This document shows positions 16,232 to 23,945 of a stretch of 64,000 nt of DNA, piece after piece. The stretch lies in the NCBI GenBank assembly GCA_050944855.1, contig JBMNRU010000007.1, positions 69,378 to 133,377 of the forward strand, in the 5' to 3' direction. Source of the DNA: Lactonifactor sp050944855. GTDB lineage: Bacteria; Bacillota; Clostridia; Lachnospirales; Lachnospiraceae. The first letter of the stretch is position 1, and each line of letters opens with the position of its first letter. The notes under the pieces are model-generated. The model searched no databases and had not been told where the DNA came from. It saw only the letters and a list, made by a program, of their open reading frames with translations. The position numbers and the translations under genes are program-made.

Positions 16232-17546
16232 AAAATGCATTTTTGATCGCAGCAAAGAGCTGTTCATCTTCCAGAATTTCCACAGCAGCGGCAGTCAGGA
16301 TTTTTGCAGCGGTGAGCATTCCTTTATGAGCGATGGAGGATTTACCCTGAGCGGTAATCTGCCAGCTGTGCAGAATATTTCCATTGGCAAAACAGGGGAT
16401 TCCAAAAGCACTGGTTGGCAGAATATGGCTGACATTTCCCACATCGGTGGAAACGGCAGGTGCTTTCTGCTGATTATAATCCGGCAGAAGATCCATTGGA
16501 GAATCTGTCAGAGAGGCTTCTGGTACAAATCGAACCGCATAATCCATTTCTTCCTGAGAGTAAGTGGTTGGATGATATTCCCGCAGACACTGTTGGATCA
16601 GCTGGTCTAATACAGAGTTATTATGGAAACTTTGGTAATGGGCTTTTTCTTCTATGGTAACCGTTGTGTCTGTCATGAGGGCAGCGCCCCGTGCAATGTT
16701 GTGGATCCGTTCCATGATGGCATGGGCGTCTTTATCCTTTGGCGCCCGGATGGCGTAGAACAGTTCCGCTTCCGCCGGGACAATATTAGGGGCAGTTCCC
16801 CCTGCATTCGTATACGCGTAATGGATGCGGGCTTCGGGAATGACATGTTCCCGCAGATAATTGACGCCCACATTCATAAGCTCACAGGCATCCAGTGCAC
16901 TGCGTCCCAGATGAGGACAGGCAGCGGCATGGGCGCTGGTTCCATGGAACTGATAAGAAACGCGAAGATTAGCCAGTGCCTGATTCCAGAAACAGGTTTT
17001 CATATCTGGATGCCAGGACAGGGCGATATCTATATCATCAAAAAAATGAGCGTTGATCATCAAGGCCTTTCCGGAGCCATTTTCTTCTCCCGGACAGCCA
17101 AAGTATAGGATAGAGCCGGGAAGATGGTGTGTTTCCAAATATTCTTTGATAGCTGTAGCGGCTGCCATGGCGCCGCAGCCTAAGAGATGATGCCCGCAGC
17201 CGTGACCGTTTTTTATTGTTCCATCCTGCTGTATGAGGGGGTTTGGTTCGCTGCAGTCTGCTTCCTGTCCCAGATTGGGAAGGGCGTCAAATTCGCCCAG
17301 TATACCGATTACGGGAGCGGTTGTTCCGTATCTTGCCCTAAAAGCAGTGGGCAGGTTTTTGCAGGGAAATGCAATCTGAAATCCCATAGATTCCAATACA
17401 TCCGCCTGCAGGCGGGAAGAATGGAACTCTTCAAATTTCGTTTCCGCTAAGGCCCAGATTTGATTGCTGGTATCTTTCCAACAGGTTTCGTGTTTTTGTA
17501 TCAGCAGTTCAATTTCTTTTTTTCGATCAGTAATGGTATGATTCAT
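16230..17546 (-). CDS. M20 family amidohydrolase (AbgB-like)
   Basis: A 438-residue metallopeptidase of the M20 family. Metal-binding motifs 'GHGCGHHLLGCGAM' and 'YFGCPGEENGSGKALM' are present, as is a dimerisation domain with 'GTSAHAAACPHLGRSALDA'. The pattern resembles AbgB, which with AbgA cleaves p-aminobenzoyl-glutamate, and related aminoacylases; no AbgA partner is seen here. The start ATG at 17546 has AGAAAGGA upstream on the minus strand; the frame extends to 17645 without a better site. It may be transcribed downstream of tRNA-Gly on the same strand, but a terminator lies between. The substrate is uncertain. Confidence 0.87.
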   Translation of the reverse strand: MNHTITDRKKEIELLIQKHETCWKDTSNQIWALAETKFEEFHSSRLQADVLESMGFQIAFPCKNLPTAFRARYGTTAPVIGILGEFDALPNLGQEADCSEPNPLIQQDGTIKNGHGCGHHLLGCGAMAAATAIKEYLETHHLPGSILYFGCPGEENGSGKALMINAHFFDDIDIALSWHPDMKTCFWNQALANLRVSYQFHGTSAHAAACPHLGRSALDACELMNVGVNYLREHVIPEARIHYAYTNAGGTAPNIVPAEAELFYAIRAPKDKDAHAIMERIHNIARGAALMTDTTVTIEEKAHYQSFHNNSVLDQLIQQCLREYHPTTYSQEEMDYAVRFVPEASLTDSPMDLLPDYNQQKAPAVSTDVGNVSHILPTSAFGIPCFANGNILHSWQITAQGKSSIAHKGMLTAAKILTAAAVEILEDEQLFAAIKNAF

Positions 17547-17629
17547 ATAGGATGATTCCTTTCTTCGCATGAGTACGATAAAATAAAAATATCCGGGCAG
17601 AGAGTAAAGCCTTTCTTGCAAAGTAAATA

Positions 17630-17662
17630 AAAAACCTGGAAACATATTGTTTCCAGGTTTTT
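17630..17662 (-). terminator. Terminator of tRNA-Gly
   Basis: A perfect 14-bp inverted repeat: AAAAACCTGGAAAC at 17630-17643 with 17649-17662, loop five bases. On the minus strand it lies directly after the tRNA and ends in T; by symmetry it could work both ways. Confidence 0.85.
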
Positions 17663-17665
17663 AAG

Positions 17666-17738
17666 AGCGCGAGACGGGACTCGAACCCGCGGCCTCGACC
17701 TTGGCAAGGTCGCGCTCCACCAACTGAGCCACTCGCGC
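17666..17738 (-). tRNA. tRNA-Gly (anticodon GCC)
   Basis: Read on the minus strand, 73 nt fold as a cloverleaf. The acceptor stem is GCGCGAG with CTCGCGC and discriminator T. The D arm is 'GGCTCAGTTGGTGGAGC'. The anticodon loop 'CTTGCCAAG' gives GCC (glycine). The T arm is 'CGCGGGTTCGAGTCCCG'. CCA is not encoded. A good promoter precedes it and a terminator follows, so it is a single-gene unit. Confidence 0.97.
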
Positions 17739-17760
17739 GTATCTCTTACGGACAAAATAT

Positions 17761-17789
17761 ATAATAACAAAGAATAATCTGATTGTCAA
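17761..17789 (-). promoter_or_regulatory. Sigma-A promoter of tRNA-Gly
   Basis: On the minus strand, TTGACA (17789-17784), 17 bases, TATTAT (17766-17761). This is a near-consensus promoter, about 22 bases before the tRNA 5' end. Confidence 0.8.
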
Positions 17790-17818
17790 TAACTTTTTTA
17801 AAAAATATGACCAAGTTC

Positions 17819-17848
17819 TTGTAACAAAAGCAGCAGATGTGCTATGAT
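17819..17848 (+). promoter_or_regulatory. Predicted promoter of the cupin gene
   Basis: TTGTAA (17819-17824), 18 bases, TATGAT (17843-17848), divergent from the tRNA-Gly promoter. Confidence 0.55.
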
Positions 17849-17875
17849 GAGAAAAAAGATACGGAGGACAATGAT

Positions 17876-18229
17876 ATGATCAGAAAAGCGAATATTGTAG
17901 AGGTTGAACATCTTGGCGGCAGTGGAAAAGGAACCGCGACTGTTCATCATATTGTATCTAAGGATGAATTACTGGGGCACGGCAGAATGTATGCGAAGGT
18001 GGTACTGCCTCCGGGAGCTTCCGTGGGATGGCACACGCATGTGAATGAGACTGAGCCATATTATATTTTGAAGGGACATCCTACCTTTGTGGATAACGAC
18101 GGAAGCAGAACAGAAGTAGGGCCTGGTGATTGCTGTGTGATCGAAGTTGGTCACAGCCACAGCCTTGAGAATAATACGGATAGTGACGTGGAATTTATGG
18201 CGCTGATTTACAATGGAGCCGATGCGTAA
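17876..18229 (+). CDS. Small cupin-domain protein
   Basis: A 117-residue single-domain cupin. The first cupin motif reads 'GASVGWHTHVNETEPYYILKG', holding two His and a Glu for a metal, and the second 'GPGDCCVIEVGHSHSLEN' adds a His. Such proteins range from sugar isomerases to dioxygenases and small-molecule sensors, so function is not assigned. The ATG at 17876 has GGAGG eight bases before it; the frame extends back to 17837 inside the promoter. It may be followed by its own start region for the ferredoxin gene, which has a separate promoter 27 bases after the cupin stop. Confidence 0.85.
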   Translation: MIRKANIVEVEHLGGSGKGTATVHHIVSKDELLGHGRMYAKVVLPPGASVGWHTHVNETEPYYILKGHPTFVDNDGSRTEVGPGDCCVIEVGHSHSLENNTDSDVEFMALIYNGADA

Positions 18230-18255
18230 TTCGACACTATATTCCTAAATTCTAC

Positions 18256-18284
18256 TTGAGAAAAAGCTCCATTAATGTTATGCT
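18256..18284 (+). promoter_or_regulatory. Predicted promoter of the ferredoxin gene
   Basis: TTGAGA (18256-18261), 17 bases, TATGCT (18279-18284), about 41 bases before the start codon. Confidence 0.55.
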
Positions 18285-18325
18285 GATGGAAATGGAGATT
18301 ATATAATAAAGTGGAGGCTTTGCTT

Positions 18326-18715
18326 ATGAAAAGATTGAAAATTAAAAAAGATTCTACCTGTATGGCATGTCTGGAGTGTGTACTTGCCTGTTCCAATGCT
18401 TTTTATAAAGAGGCAGATGATACAAAGGCTTGTATCCAGATCGTAGAAAAGAAAAATGGACCAAAGCCCATGGTATGTGTACAGTGTGGTAAGTGCGCAG
18501 AGGCTTGTGAGGCACACGCGATTACGAAGAATGCAAAAGGCGTATACATGGTGAATAAGAAATTATGTACCGGATGCGGCAAGTGTGTGGAAGCATGCCC
18601 GTTTGGTGTTATGGTGAAGGCAGCAGATTCACCGACAGCCTCTAAGTGTATTGCCTGCGGTATCTGTGCAAAAAATTGTCCGATGGATGTATTAGAAGTA
18701 GTAGAAACGGAATAA
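18326..18715 (+). CDS. Polyferredoxin with four 4Fe-4S cysteine motifs
   Basis: A 129-residue iron-sulfur protein. Sixteen cysteines fall in four C-x2-C-x2-C-x3-C groups: 'CMACLECVLAC', 'CVQCGKCAEAC', 'CTGCGKCVEAC' and 'CIACGICAKNC'. This is the layout of HycB/CooF/DmsB-type electron-transfer subunits, which pass electrons between a catalytic subunit and the membrane or hydrogenase. No such partner lies next to it, so it probably serves as a free carrier. GTGGAGG precedes the ATG at 18326; the GTG inside that site (18311) is not the likely start. The cupin upstream may or may not be related. Confidence 0.88.
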   Translation: MKRLKIKKDSTCMACLECVLACSNAFYKEADDTKACIQIVEKKNGPKPMVCVQCGKCAEACEAHAITKNAKGVYMVNKKLCTGCGKCVEACPFGVMVKAADSPTASKCIACGICAKNCPMDVLEVVETE

Positions 18716-18725
18716 TACGGATTTT

Positions 18726-18754
18726 CGGGCAGGTGTGCTTTGCACGATAGTATA
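18726..18754 (+). repeat. Solo diverged copy of the right half of the 61-bp repeat
   Basis: CGGGCAGGTGTGCTTTGCAC and the following bases match the end of the guaB-upstream units, with C-to-T changes in the stem (GTGC-TTT-GCAC still pairs). It lies directly after the ferredoxin stop codon, again in an intergenic position. Confidence 0.7.
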
Positions 18755-18781
18755 TATTTTCCGGTGCGGATATTTGTTAAG

Positions 18782-18830
18782 AAGAGGGAAACTCTGTAAA
18801 AATTGCAGAGCTTTCCTTCTTTTCTTTTTG
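18782..18830 (+). terminator. Imperfect terminator-like hairpin before lemA
   Basis: GGGAAACTCTG (18786-18796) pairs with CAGAGCTTTCCTT (18806-18818) with one bulge. A T-rich stretch follows to 18829. It probably ends ferredoxin transcription. Confidence 0.5.
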
Positions 18831-18890
18831 TCAGTATGCTATAATATAAAAAGTATATGGGCAGAGACAGAAAGGCAGGAGGTAATATTT

Positions 18891-19463
18891 ATGAAAATAT
18901 TTTTTATATGGATGATTCCGCTGATTCTTATTTTGGTACTCCTTATAGTGGTGATTTTTGCATGTTTAGGATGCTATAACAAACTGGTGCGTTTAAATGT
19001 AAGTTGTGATGAGGCTTTTGCCACCATGGATGTATATTTAAAAAAGCGTTTTGATCTGATTCCTAATCTGGTAGCTGCAGTGAAGGGATATGCAGCACAC
19101 GAGACGGAAACCCTGGAGAAAGTGATCCGGGCCCGGCGGGAAAATGACGGGGATGATATTTCCGGGCAAATGCGGCAGGAAAGCCAGATTACACAGAGTC
19201 TGCATCACATTCTTGCGTTGGGGGAGAATTATCCCGATCTGAAGGCAAATGAGAACTTTATGCAGCTGGCCGCAGAACTGCAGCAGGTGGAAAAGGACAT
19301 TGCCAATGCCAGAAAATATTACAATGGGGTGATCCGTCAGTATAATACGGCGATTCAGACCATTCCTTCCAATTTTTTTGCCAATATGATGGGATACGAA
19401 CCTCGTCCCATGTACGAAGTAGATGCAGCTTATGAGAGACAGAATGTGAAAGTTGAATTCTAA
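18891..19463 (+). CDS. lemA: LemA family protein
   Basis: A 190-residue LemA protein. One N-terminal membrane helix (about residues 4-27) is followed by the coiled helical LemA domain: 'YNKLVRLNVSCDEAFATMDVYLKKRFDLIPNLVAAVKGYA', 'ARKYYNGVIRQYNTAIQTIPSNFFANMMGYEPRPMYE' by parts. The family has no firmly known reaction but is nearly always paired with a DUF2207 membrane protein, as here. AGGAGG precedes ATG 18891; the frame from 18735 is rejected as it runs through a hairpin and the promoter (TATAAT at 18840). The gene overlaps no neighbour; the next starts 13 bp later. Confidence 0.93.
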   Translation: MKIFFIWMIPLILILVLLIVVIFACLGCYNKLVRLNVSCDEAFATMDVYLKKRFDLIPNLVAAVKGYAAHETETLEKVIRARRENDGDDISGQMRQESQITQSLHHILALGENYPDLKANENFMQLAAELQQVEKDIANARKYYNGVIRQYNTAIQTIPSNFFANMMGYEPRPMYEVDAAYERQNVKVEF

Positions 19464-19476
19464 GACAGGAGAACGA

Positions 19477-21360
19477 ATGAAAAAAATAAGGAAAATTTTA
19501 CTTTGGGTATGTCTTTTTGTGTTTATCGCAGGAGGAAGCCAGATCGTGATGGCTGACGAAACCGTCGGATATGAGATTGAAAACTACCATACGGATATTA
19601 CTGTTATGGAGAATAATAGTATTTTTGTACACGAAAGATTAGATGTAAATTTTACAGAAGCGCGGCATGGAATCATCCGTTTCATACCGGAAAAATTTGT
19701 TTACCGGGGAGAAGACGATAAAGTATATGCCTATAAGACAAAGGTCACAGATATTTCTGTGGCAGATGATCGCTATACTGTGGATACAGAGGATGGATGC
19801 CGGAAAATACAGATTGGGGACGAGGATACGACGATTACCGGCCCGAAAACGTATACCATATCTTATACGATAGATATGGGTTCGGATCGAATAGAAGATT
19901 ATGATATGCTGTATTATGATATGCTGGGTGCAGATATGGACTGCAAAGTAAAAAAGGTGGATTTTTCCATAAGCTTTGAAAAAGAAGCAGATATGGAAAA
20001 AATACAGTTTTATTGCGGTCAGGCGGGAAGTACCAGTGCTGATGGTGTAACCTATGAGATAAAGGACGGAAAAGTAATAGGAGGGACAACCCGGGAGCTA
20101 AAGCCGGGAGAAGCGCTGACTGTATTTTTGAAGCTGCCCGCGGATTATTTTTCCGGAGTGAGGACATATAAGCCATTTTTAATGATGGGAAGCATCATCG
20201 TACTTCTGGCGGCAACGGCAGCAGCGTGGGGCTTGTTCATGAAAACAAGAGGCCAGCGACATGTGGTGCCAACAGTGGAGTTTTATCCGCCGGAGGGCAT
20301 GACCAGTGCAGAAGTCGGCTATATTATCGATGGTAGAGCGAACGAAGAGGATATTTTATCTCTGTTTATCTGGCTTGCAGATCAGGGCTATGTGCGGATT
20401 ACCGGAGAAGGACAGGATATGACGTTTACCAAAGTAAAGGATCTGGAGAAAATCGTGCCGCACTACCTGAAAGTGTTTTATCGGGGTATGTTCAAAAGGC
20501 GGGTTTCTGTTACCATGCGGGAACTGACACAGGATTTTTATGACAGTTATGAGAGTGCCCGTACTTGCCTGCATGATTATTTTAGTGGGAAAAGAAGGCT
20601 TTCGGATTCCAGAGTGACTCTGGCCAGTTTCGGCCTGATCTGTCTCAGTGCCGCAGCAGAATTTCTGGCTTTATTGGGCTGTGGAGGAACGGTAGATGAC
20701 CGATTGGCTCTTTATGCGCTGCTGGCCTTTGTCGTATTAACCGGAGGAGGGCTGCTGTTAAATGCTATGTGGCATCAGCATGTATTTGGCAAAAGATCTC
20801 ACATGGTGGCTGTATATGTGGTTCTGACAGTGCTGTACAGCATTTTTGCAATCCTGTTTATGGTACGGAACACCTTTTTTGGCAGTCTGTTTCCGCTTAT
20901 GATCTTTCTTACCGGTTATGCCGCTGTTCTGATTGCAGCCGCAACCTATAAGTTTACAGACTATAAGATTGATATGTCAGGGAAATTGCTGGGACTGAGG
21001 AACTTTATTGAGACAGCAGAACTGGATCGTCTGCAGATGCTGGTGGAGGAGAATCCGGAATACTTTTATCAGGTACTTCCTTATGCTTATGTATTTGGTC
21101 TTACCGATAAATGGATACGGCAGTTTGAATCCATAGCTGTGGAACCGCCTCTCTGGTATGGCGGTTATGATTACAGGGTACAGCCATTTGTCCTGCATCA
21201 TATGGTACACGATCTGCAGAATGGATGTAAGAGTGGTATTCGTGCTATGAATGAGGAACATGCCGCGAAGATGGCTGAATCTTCCGGCGGCGGTATAGGA
21301 AGCAGTGGAGGCGGTTTTTCCGGCGGCGGTGCCGGAGGCGGAGGAACCAGCTCCTGGTAA
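19477..21360 (+). CDS. DUF2207 domain membrane protein (LemA partner)
   Basis: A 627-residue membrane protein. A signal peptide (residues 1-27) is followed by an extracytoplasmic DUF2207 domain to about residue 225. A membrane helix near 230-250, a cytoplasmic part and four further hydrophobic helices between about 380 and 500 come next. The C terminus is a Gly/Ser tail with repeated SSGGG and GGG units, the usual ending of this family. Function is unknown; the lemA-DUF2207 pair is widely conserved and has been linked to envelope stress. CAGGAG precedes the ATG at 19477. A symmetrical terminator follows. Confidence 0.9.
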   Translation: MKKIRKILLWVCLFVFIAGGSQIVMADETVGYEIENYHTDITVMENNSIFVHERLDVNFTEARHGIIRFIPEKFVYRGEDDKVYAYKTKVTDISVADDRYTVDTEDGCRKIQIGDEDTTITGPKTYTISYTIDMGSDRIEDYDMLYYDMLGADMDCKVKKVDFSISFEKEADMEKIQFYCGQAGSTSADGVTYEIKDGKVIGGTTRELKPGEALTVFLKLPADYFSGVRTYKPFLMMGSIIVLLAATAAAWGLFMKTRGQRHVVPTVEFYPPEGMTSAEVGYIIDGRANEEDILSLFIWLADQGYVRITGEGQDMTFTKVKDLEKIVPHYLKVFYRGMFKRRVSVTMRELTQDFYDSYESARTCLHDYFSGKRRLSDSRVTLASFGLICLSAAAEFLALLGCGGTVDDRLALYALLAFVVLTGGGLLLNAMWHQHVFGKRSHMVAVYVVLTVLYSIFAILFMVRNTFFGSLFPLMIFLTGYAAVLIAAATYKFTDYKIDMSGKLLGLRNFIETAELDRLQMLVEENPEYFYQVLPYAYVFGLTDKWIRQFESIAVEPPLWYGGYDYRVQPFVLHHMVHDLQNGCKSGIRAMNEEHAAKMAESSGGGIGSSGGGFSGGGAGGGGTSSW

Positions 21361-21366
21361 AAGATG

Positions 21367-21401
21367 AAAAAAGGTCACGGTATAAGCCGTGGCCTTTTTT
21401 T
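21367..21401. terminator. Bidirectional terminator between DUF2207 and the purine permease
   Basis: AAAAAAGGTCACGG (21367-21380) pairs with 21387-21400 (one G-U), loop TATAAG. A on one flank and T on the other let it serve both convergent genes. Confidence 0.85.
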
Positions 21402-21431
21402 GCTATACGCTGTATATGTTGTGTTTATATA

Positions 21432-22790
21432 CTATAGAGTGGTCAGAATCCTGCCAAGGAACAGGAGGGCAACTACCCACATGATCGGATGGATGGTGTT
21501 TGCTTTTTTTGTGCAGACACGAACAATGATCCAGGACAGAATACCAAACATAATGCCGTTGGCAATGGAGTAGGTGAGCGGCATCATCAGGAAAGCAAGA
21601 TATCCGCCTATTGTATCTGCCATGTCACCGCTGAAGTTCATCTTTGTAATAGAAGAAGCCATGTGCATACCTACAATGATCAATGCCGGAGCAGTAGCGA
21701 AGGATGGAATCGCCAGGAAAACCGGAGACAGGAAGAGGGCGATAATGAACAATACGCCTGTAGTCAATGCGGTTAAGCCTGTTTTGCCGCCTTCTGCAAC
21801 GCCGGAACTGGATTCTACGAAACTGGTAATGGTGGAAGTACCTAATACAGCACCTACCGTTGTACCGATTGCATCGGACATTAATGCACGTCCAACATGA
21901 GGAAGTTCTCCCTTTTCGTTCAGAAGTTTTGCCTGATCCGCAACACCGATTACGGTACCGATGGTATCAAACATATCTACAAACAGGAAAGAAAATACAA
22001 TGGTCAGGAACTGGAAGAGATGTCCGCCGATCCATTCAAAGTTAAATTTGAAGAAAGTAGGTGCTACAGATGGCGGGACGAAAGAGGATGCGGTCAGACT
22101 GGGAATCAAAGAATATACCCCGTTTTCCACATCTACTACATACCATCCGGTAAGCTCTGCTACAATACCTAAAAGCCAGGTGGCCAGAATACCCCAGAGG
22201 ATAGAGCCTTTTACTTTATAATGGTTCATAACCGCAATGATAAGGACGCCTGCCATACAGAGCAGTACGCTTGGTTTTGCGAAGGAACCCAGAGCCACCA
22301 GGGTAGAAGCATCTGAGATCGTGATACCGGCGCCCTGCAGACCAATAAAAGCAATAAATAAGCCAATACCGGCGGTAATGCCGTATTTCAGGTTAGCAGG
22401 AATCGCATTTACGATAGATTCTCGGAATTTGAAGAAGGACAATACAATAAAGATAAGACCTTCTACAAAGATAGCTGCCAGTGCAATTTTCCAGGGATCC
22501 TCCACACCCGCCAGGTCACCTAAGCATACGGTGAAAGCAAAGTAGGCATTCAGTCCCATGCCGGCAGATAATGCAATCGGGTAGTTAGCCCAGAATGCCA
22601 TGATAAAGGTAGCAATGGCGGATGCCAGTGCTGTTGCTGTGAAGACAGAACCGCTGTCCATACCGGATGCACTCAGCATAGTCGGATTGACAGCCAGAAT
22701 GTACGCCATGGTCAGGAACGTGGTAATGCCGGCCATGATTTCTGTTTTCACAGTGGTGTTGTGTTCTTTCAGATGAAATAGTTTTTCCAT
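21432..22790 (-). CDS. NCS2 family purine permease (AzgA/PbuG-like)
   Basis: A 452-residue transporter of the AzgA branch of NCS2 (COG2252), which imports hypoxanthine, guanine or adenine with protons. The family start 'LKEHNTTVKTEIMAGITTF', the 'AGMGLNAYFAFTVC' segment, 'FLFVDMFDTIGTVIGVA', and 'GTSTITSFVESSSGVAEGGKTGLTAL' are all visible, with about 12-14 helices. The start at 22790 has AAGGAG before it on the minus strand. A long leader (about 120 nt) with two hairpins separates it from a consensus promoter; no purine riboswitch core is seen. It is divergent from the hydrolase-thyA-folA unit. Confidence 0.93.
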   Translation of the reverse strand: MEKLFHLKEHNTTVKTEIMAGITTFLTMAYILAVNPTMLSASGMDSGSVFTATALASAIATFIMAFWANYPIALSAGMGLNAYFAFTVCLGDLAGVEDPWKIALAAIFVEGLIFIVLSFFKFRESIVNAIPANLKYGITAGIGLFIAFIGLQGAGITISDASTLVALGSFAKPSVLLCMAGVLIIAVMNHYKVKGSILWGILATWLLGIVAELTGWYVVDVENGVYSLIPSLTASSFVPPSVAPTFFKFNFEWIGGHLFQFLTIVFSFLFVDMFDTIGTVIGVADQAKLLNEKGELPHVGRALMSDAIGTTVGAVLGTSTITSFVESSSGVAEGGKTGLTALTTGVLFIIALFLSPVFLAIPSFATAPALIIVGMHMASSITKMNFSGDMADTIGGYLAFLMMPLTYSIANGIMFGILSWIIVRVCTKKANTIHPIMWVVALLFLGRILTTL

Positions 22791-22799
22791 AATAATCTC

Positions 22800-22889
22800 C
22801 TTTTCCCTCATTTTTTTGGAAGATCATCTGTTCTTCCGTGTAAGTGCCGCCGTCAGAAAGAAAACATAAAACTGCGGCGGCGTGCTAGT
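22800..22889 (-). promoter_or_regulatory. Structured leader of the purine permease gene
   Basis: In the minus-strand leader, GCCGCCGCAG (22881-22872) can pair with CTGACGGCGGC (22856-22846) as a ten-pair stem with one bulge. GGAAGA and TCTTCC downstream form a second hairpin (about 22837-22818). I do not recognise a known riboswitch: the conserved purine-riboswitch core is absent. It may be an attenuator or an undescribed leader. Confidence 0.35.
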
Positions 22890-22916
22890 GACAAAACAAC
22901 GTTTTTCCACTATAAT
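22888..22916 (+). promoter_or_regulatory. Predicted promoter of the hydrolase-thyA-folA operon
   Basis: GTGACA (22888-22893), 17 bases, TATAAT (22911-22916). The start point would be near 22923. It overlaps the divergent permease promoter. Confidence 0.6.
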
Positions 22917-22919
22917 GTA

Positions 22920-22948
22920 ATCATATTCATGAAAAATATATTTGTCAA
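22920..22948 (-). promoter_or_regulatory. Sigma-A promoter of the purine permease gene
   Basis: On the minus strand, TTGACA (22948-22943), 17 bases, TATGAT (22925-22920), a near-consensus promoter with start near 22913. Its footprint overlaps that of the plus-strand promoter, so the two are probably mutually exclusive. Confidence 0.75.
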
Positions 22949-22994
22949 TGAGCAATTTAAACTGTTTATATTTTTAAAAGAAAGGAATCTTGGG

Positions 22995-23945
22995 ATGAAT
23001 CAGGAAAAAATAACATTGCTGTCCCATCAGGATGAGCTGCAGCTGGATGTTTTGCTGGTACAGCCGGACGAAACGTGCCGGGGAGTGATACAGATTGTTC
23101 ATGGAATGGCAGAATATAAAGAAAGATATTTACCATTTATGGAATGTATGGCAGAACACGGCTATGCGTGTGTGATCCATGATCATCGCGGGCATGGAAA
23201 GAGCGTAAAAGCAAAAGAGGATCTGGGATATTTCTATGAGGGAGGAAAGGAAGCCCTGATTGAAGATACTTTTCAGGTTACTCAGTTTTGTAAGGAGCGA
23301 TATCCTATGCTGCCGCTGATTCTGTTGGGACACAGTATGGGATCTTTGATTGCCAGAAACTTTATCAGGAAATATGATGATCAGATAGACATTCTTATTG
23401 TTACCGGCGCTCCCAGCAAAAACCCGGCAGTGGATCTGGGATTAAAGCTGGTAAAAGTACTAAGAAAGCTTTATGACGATCATTATCGGAGTGATATGCT
23501 CCAGAAAATCGCATTTGGAGGTTATGCACTTAAGTTCAGAGGAGAGTCCAGTCATACTGCGTGGATCTGCTCGGATCCGCAGGTTGTTAAGGCATATGAC
23601 CAGTCTGAGGAATGTGGCTTTGTTTTTACACTGGATGGTTTTGGGGCATTGTTTGGATTGCTGGAAGAGACATACAGGAAAACAGGATGGGATGTAAAAA
23701 ATCCCAGGCTTCCGATTCTGTTTTTGGGAGGCGAAAAGGACCCTTGCATCGGATCTGCCAGACAGATGAGACAGTCGATGCGGTTTTTGAAAGATCAGGG
23801 ATACGTACAGGTGACCGGCAAACGGTATCCTCATATGCGCCATGAGATTTTAAATGAAATCGGGAAAGAAACCGTGTATGAGAATATTCTTTCTTATATT
23901 GCAAAAAGAAACACAAAGGAGAATGGGCATGAGTGCAGCAGATAA
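22995..23945 (+). CDS. Alpha/beta hydrolase, monoacylglycerol lipase/lysophospholipase-like
   Basis: A 316-residue serine hydrolase. Visible are the oxyanion region 'VIQIVHGMAEYKERY', the 'HDHRGHGKS' block, and the nucleophile elbow 'LLGHSMGSL' with Ser114. A late 'GEKDPCIG' aspartate and 'YPHMRHEILNE' histidine complete the triad. The pattern is that of Hydrolase_4 monoacylglycerol lipases and lysophospholipases; the true substrate is unknown. ATG 22995 follows AAAGGAA; the frame back to 22929 starts at the transcript end and lacks a site. Its 3' end overlaps thyA by 17 bp, so translation is probably coupled. Confidence 0.87.
   Translation: MNQEKITLLSHQDELQLDVLLVQPDETCRGVIQIVHGMAEYKERYLPFMECMAEHGYACVIHDHRGHGKSVKAKEDLGYFYEGGKEALIEDTFQVTQFCKERYPMLPLILLGHSMGSLIARNFIRKYDDQIDILIVTGAPSKNPAVDLGLKLVKVLRKLYDDHYRSDMLQKIAFGGYALKFRGESSHTAWICSDPQVVKAYDQSEECGFVFTLDGFGALFGLLEETYRKTGWDVKNPRLPILFLGGEKDPCIGSARQMRQSMRFLKDQGYVQVTGKRYPHMRHEILNEIGKETVYENILSYIAKRNTKENGHECSR

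Noticed and set aside
22791..22912. Purine riboswitch before the NCS2 permease
   Set aside because: The conserved core residues and three-way junction of the purine riboswitch could not be found in the leader.
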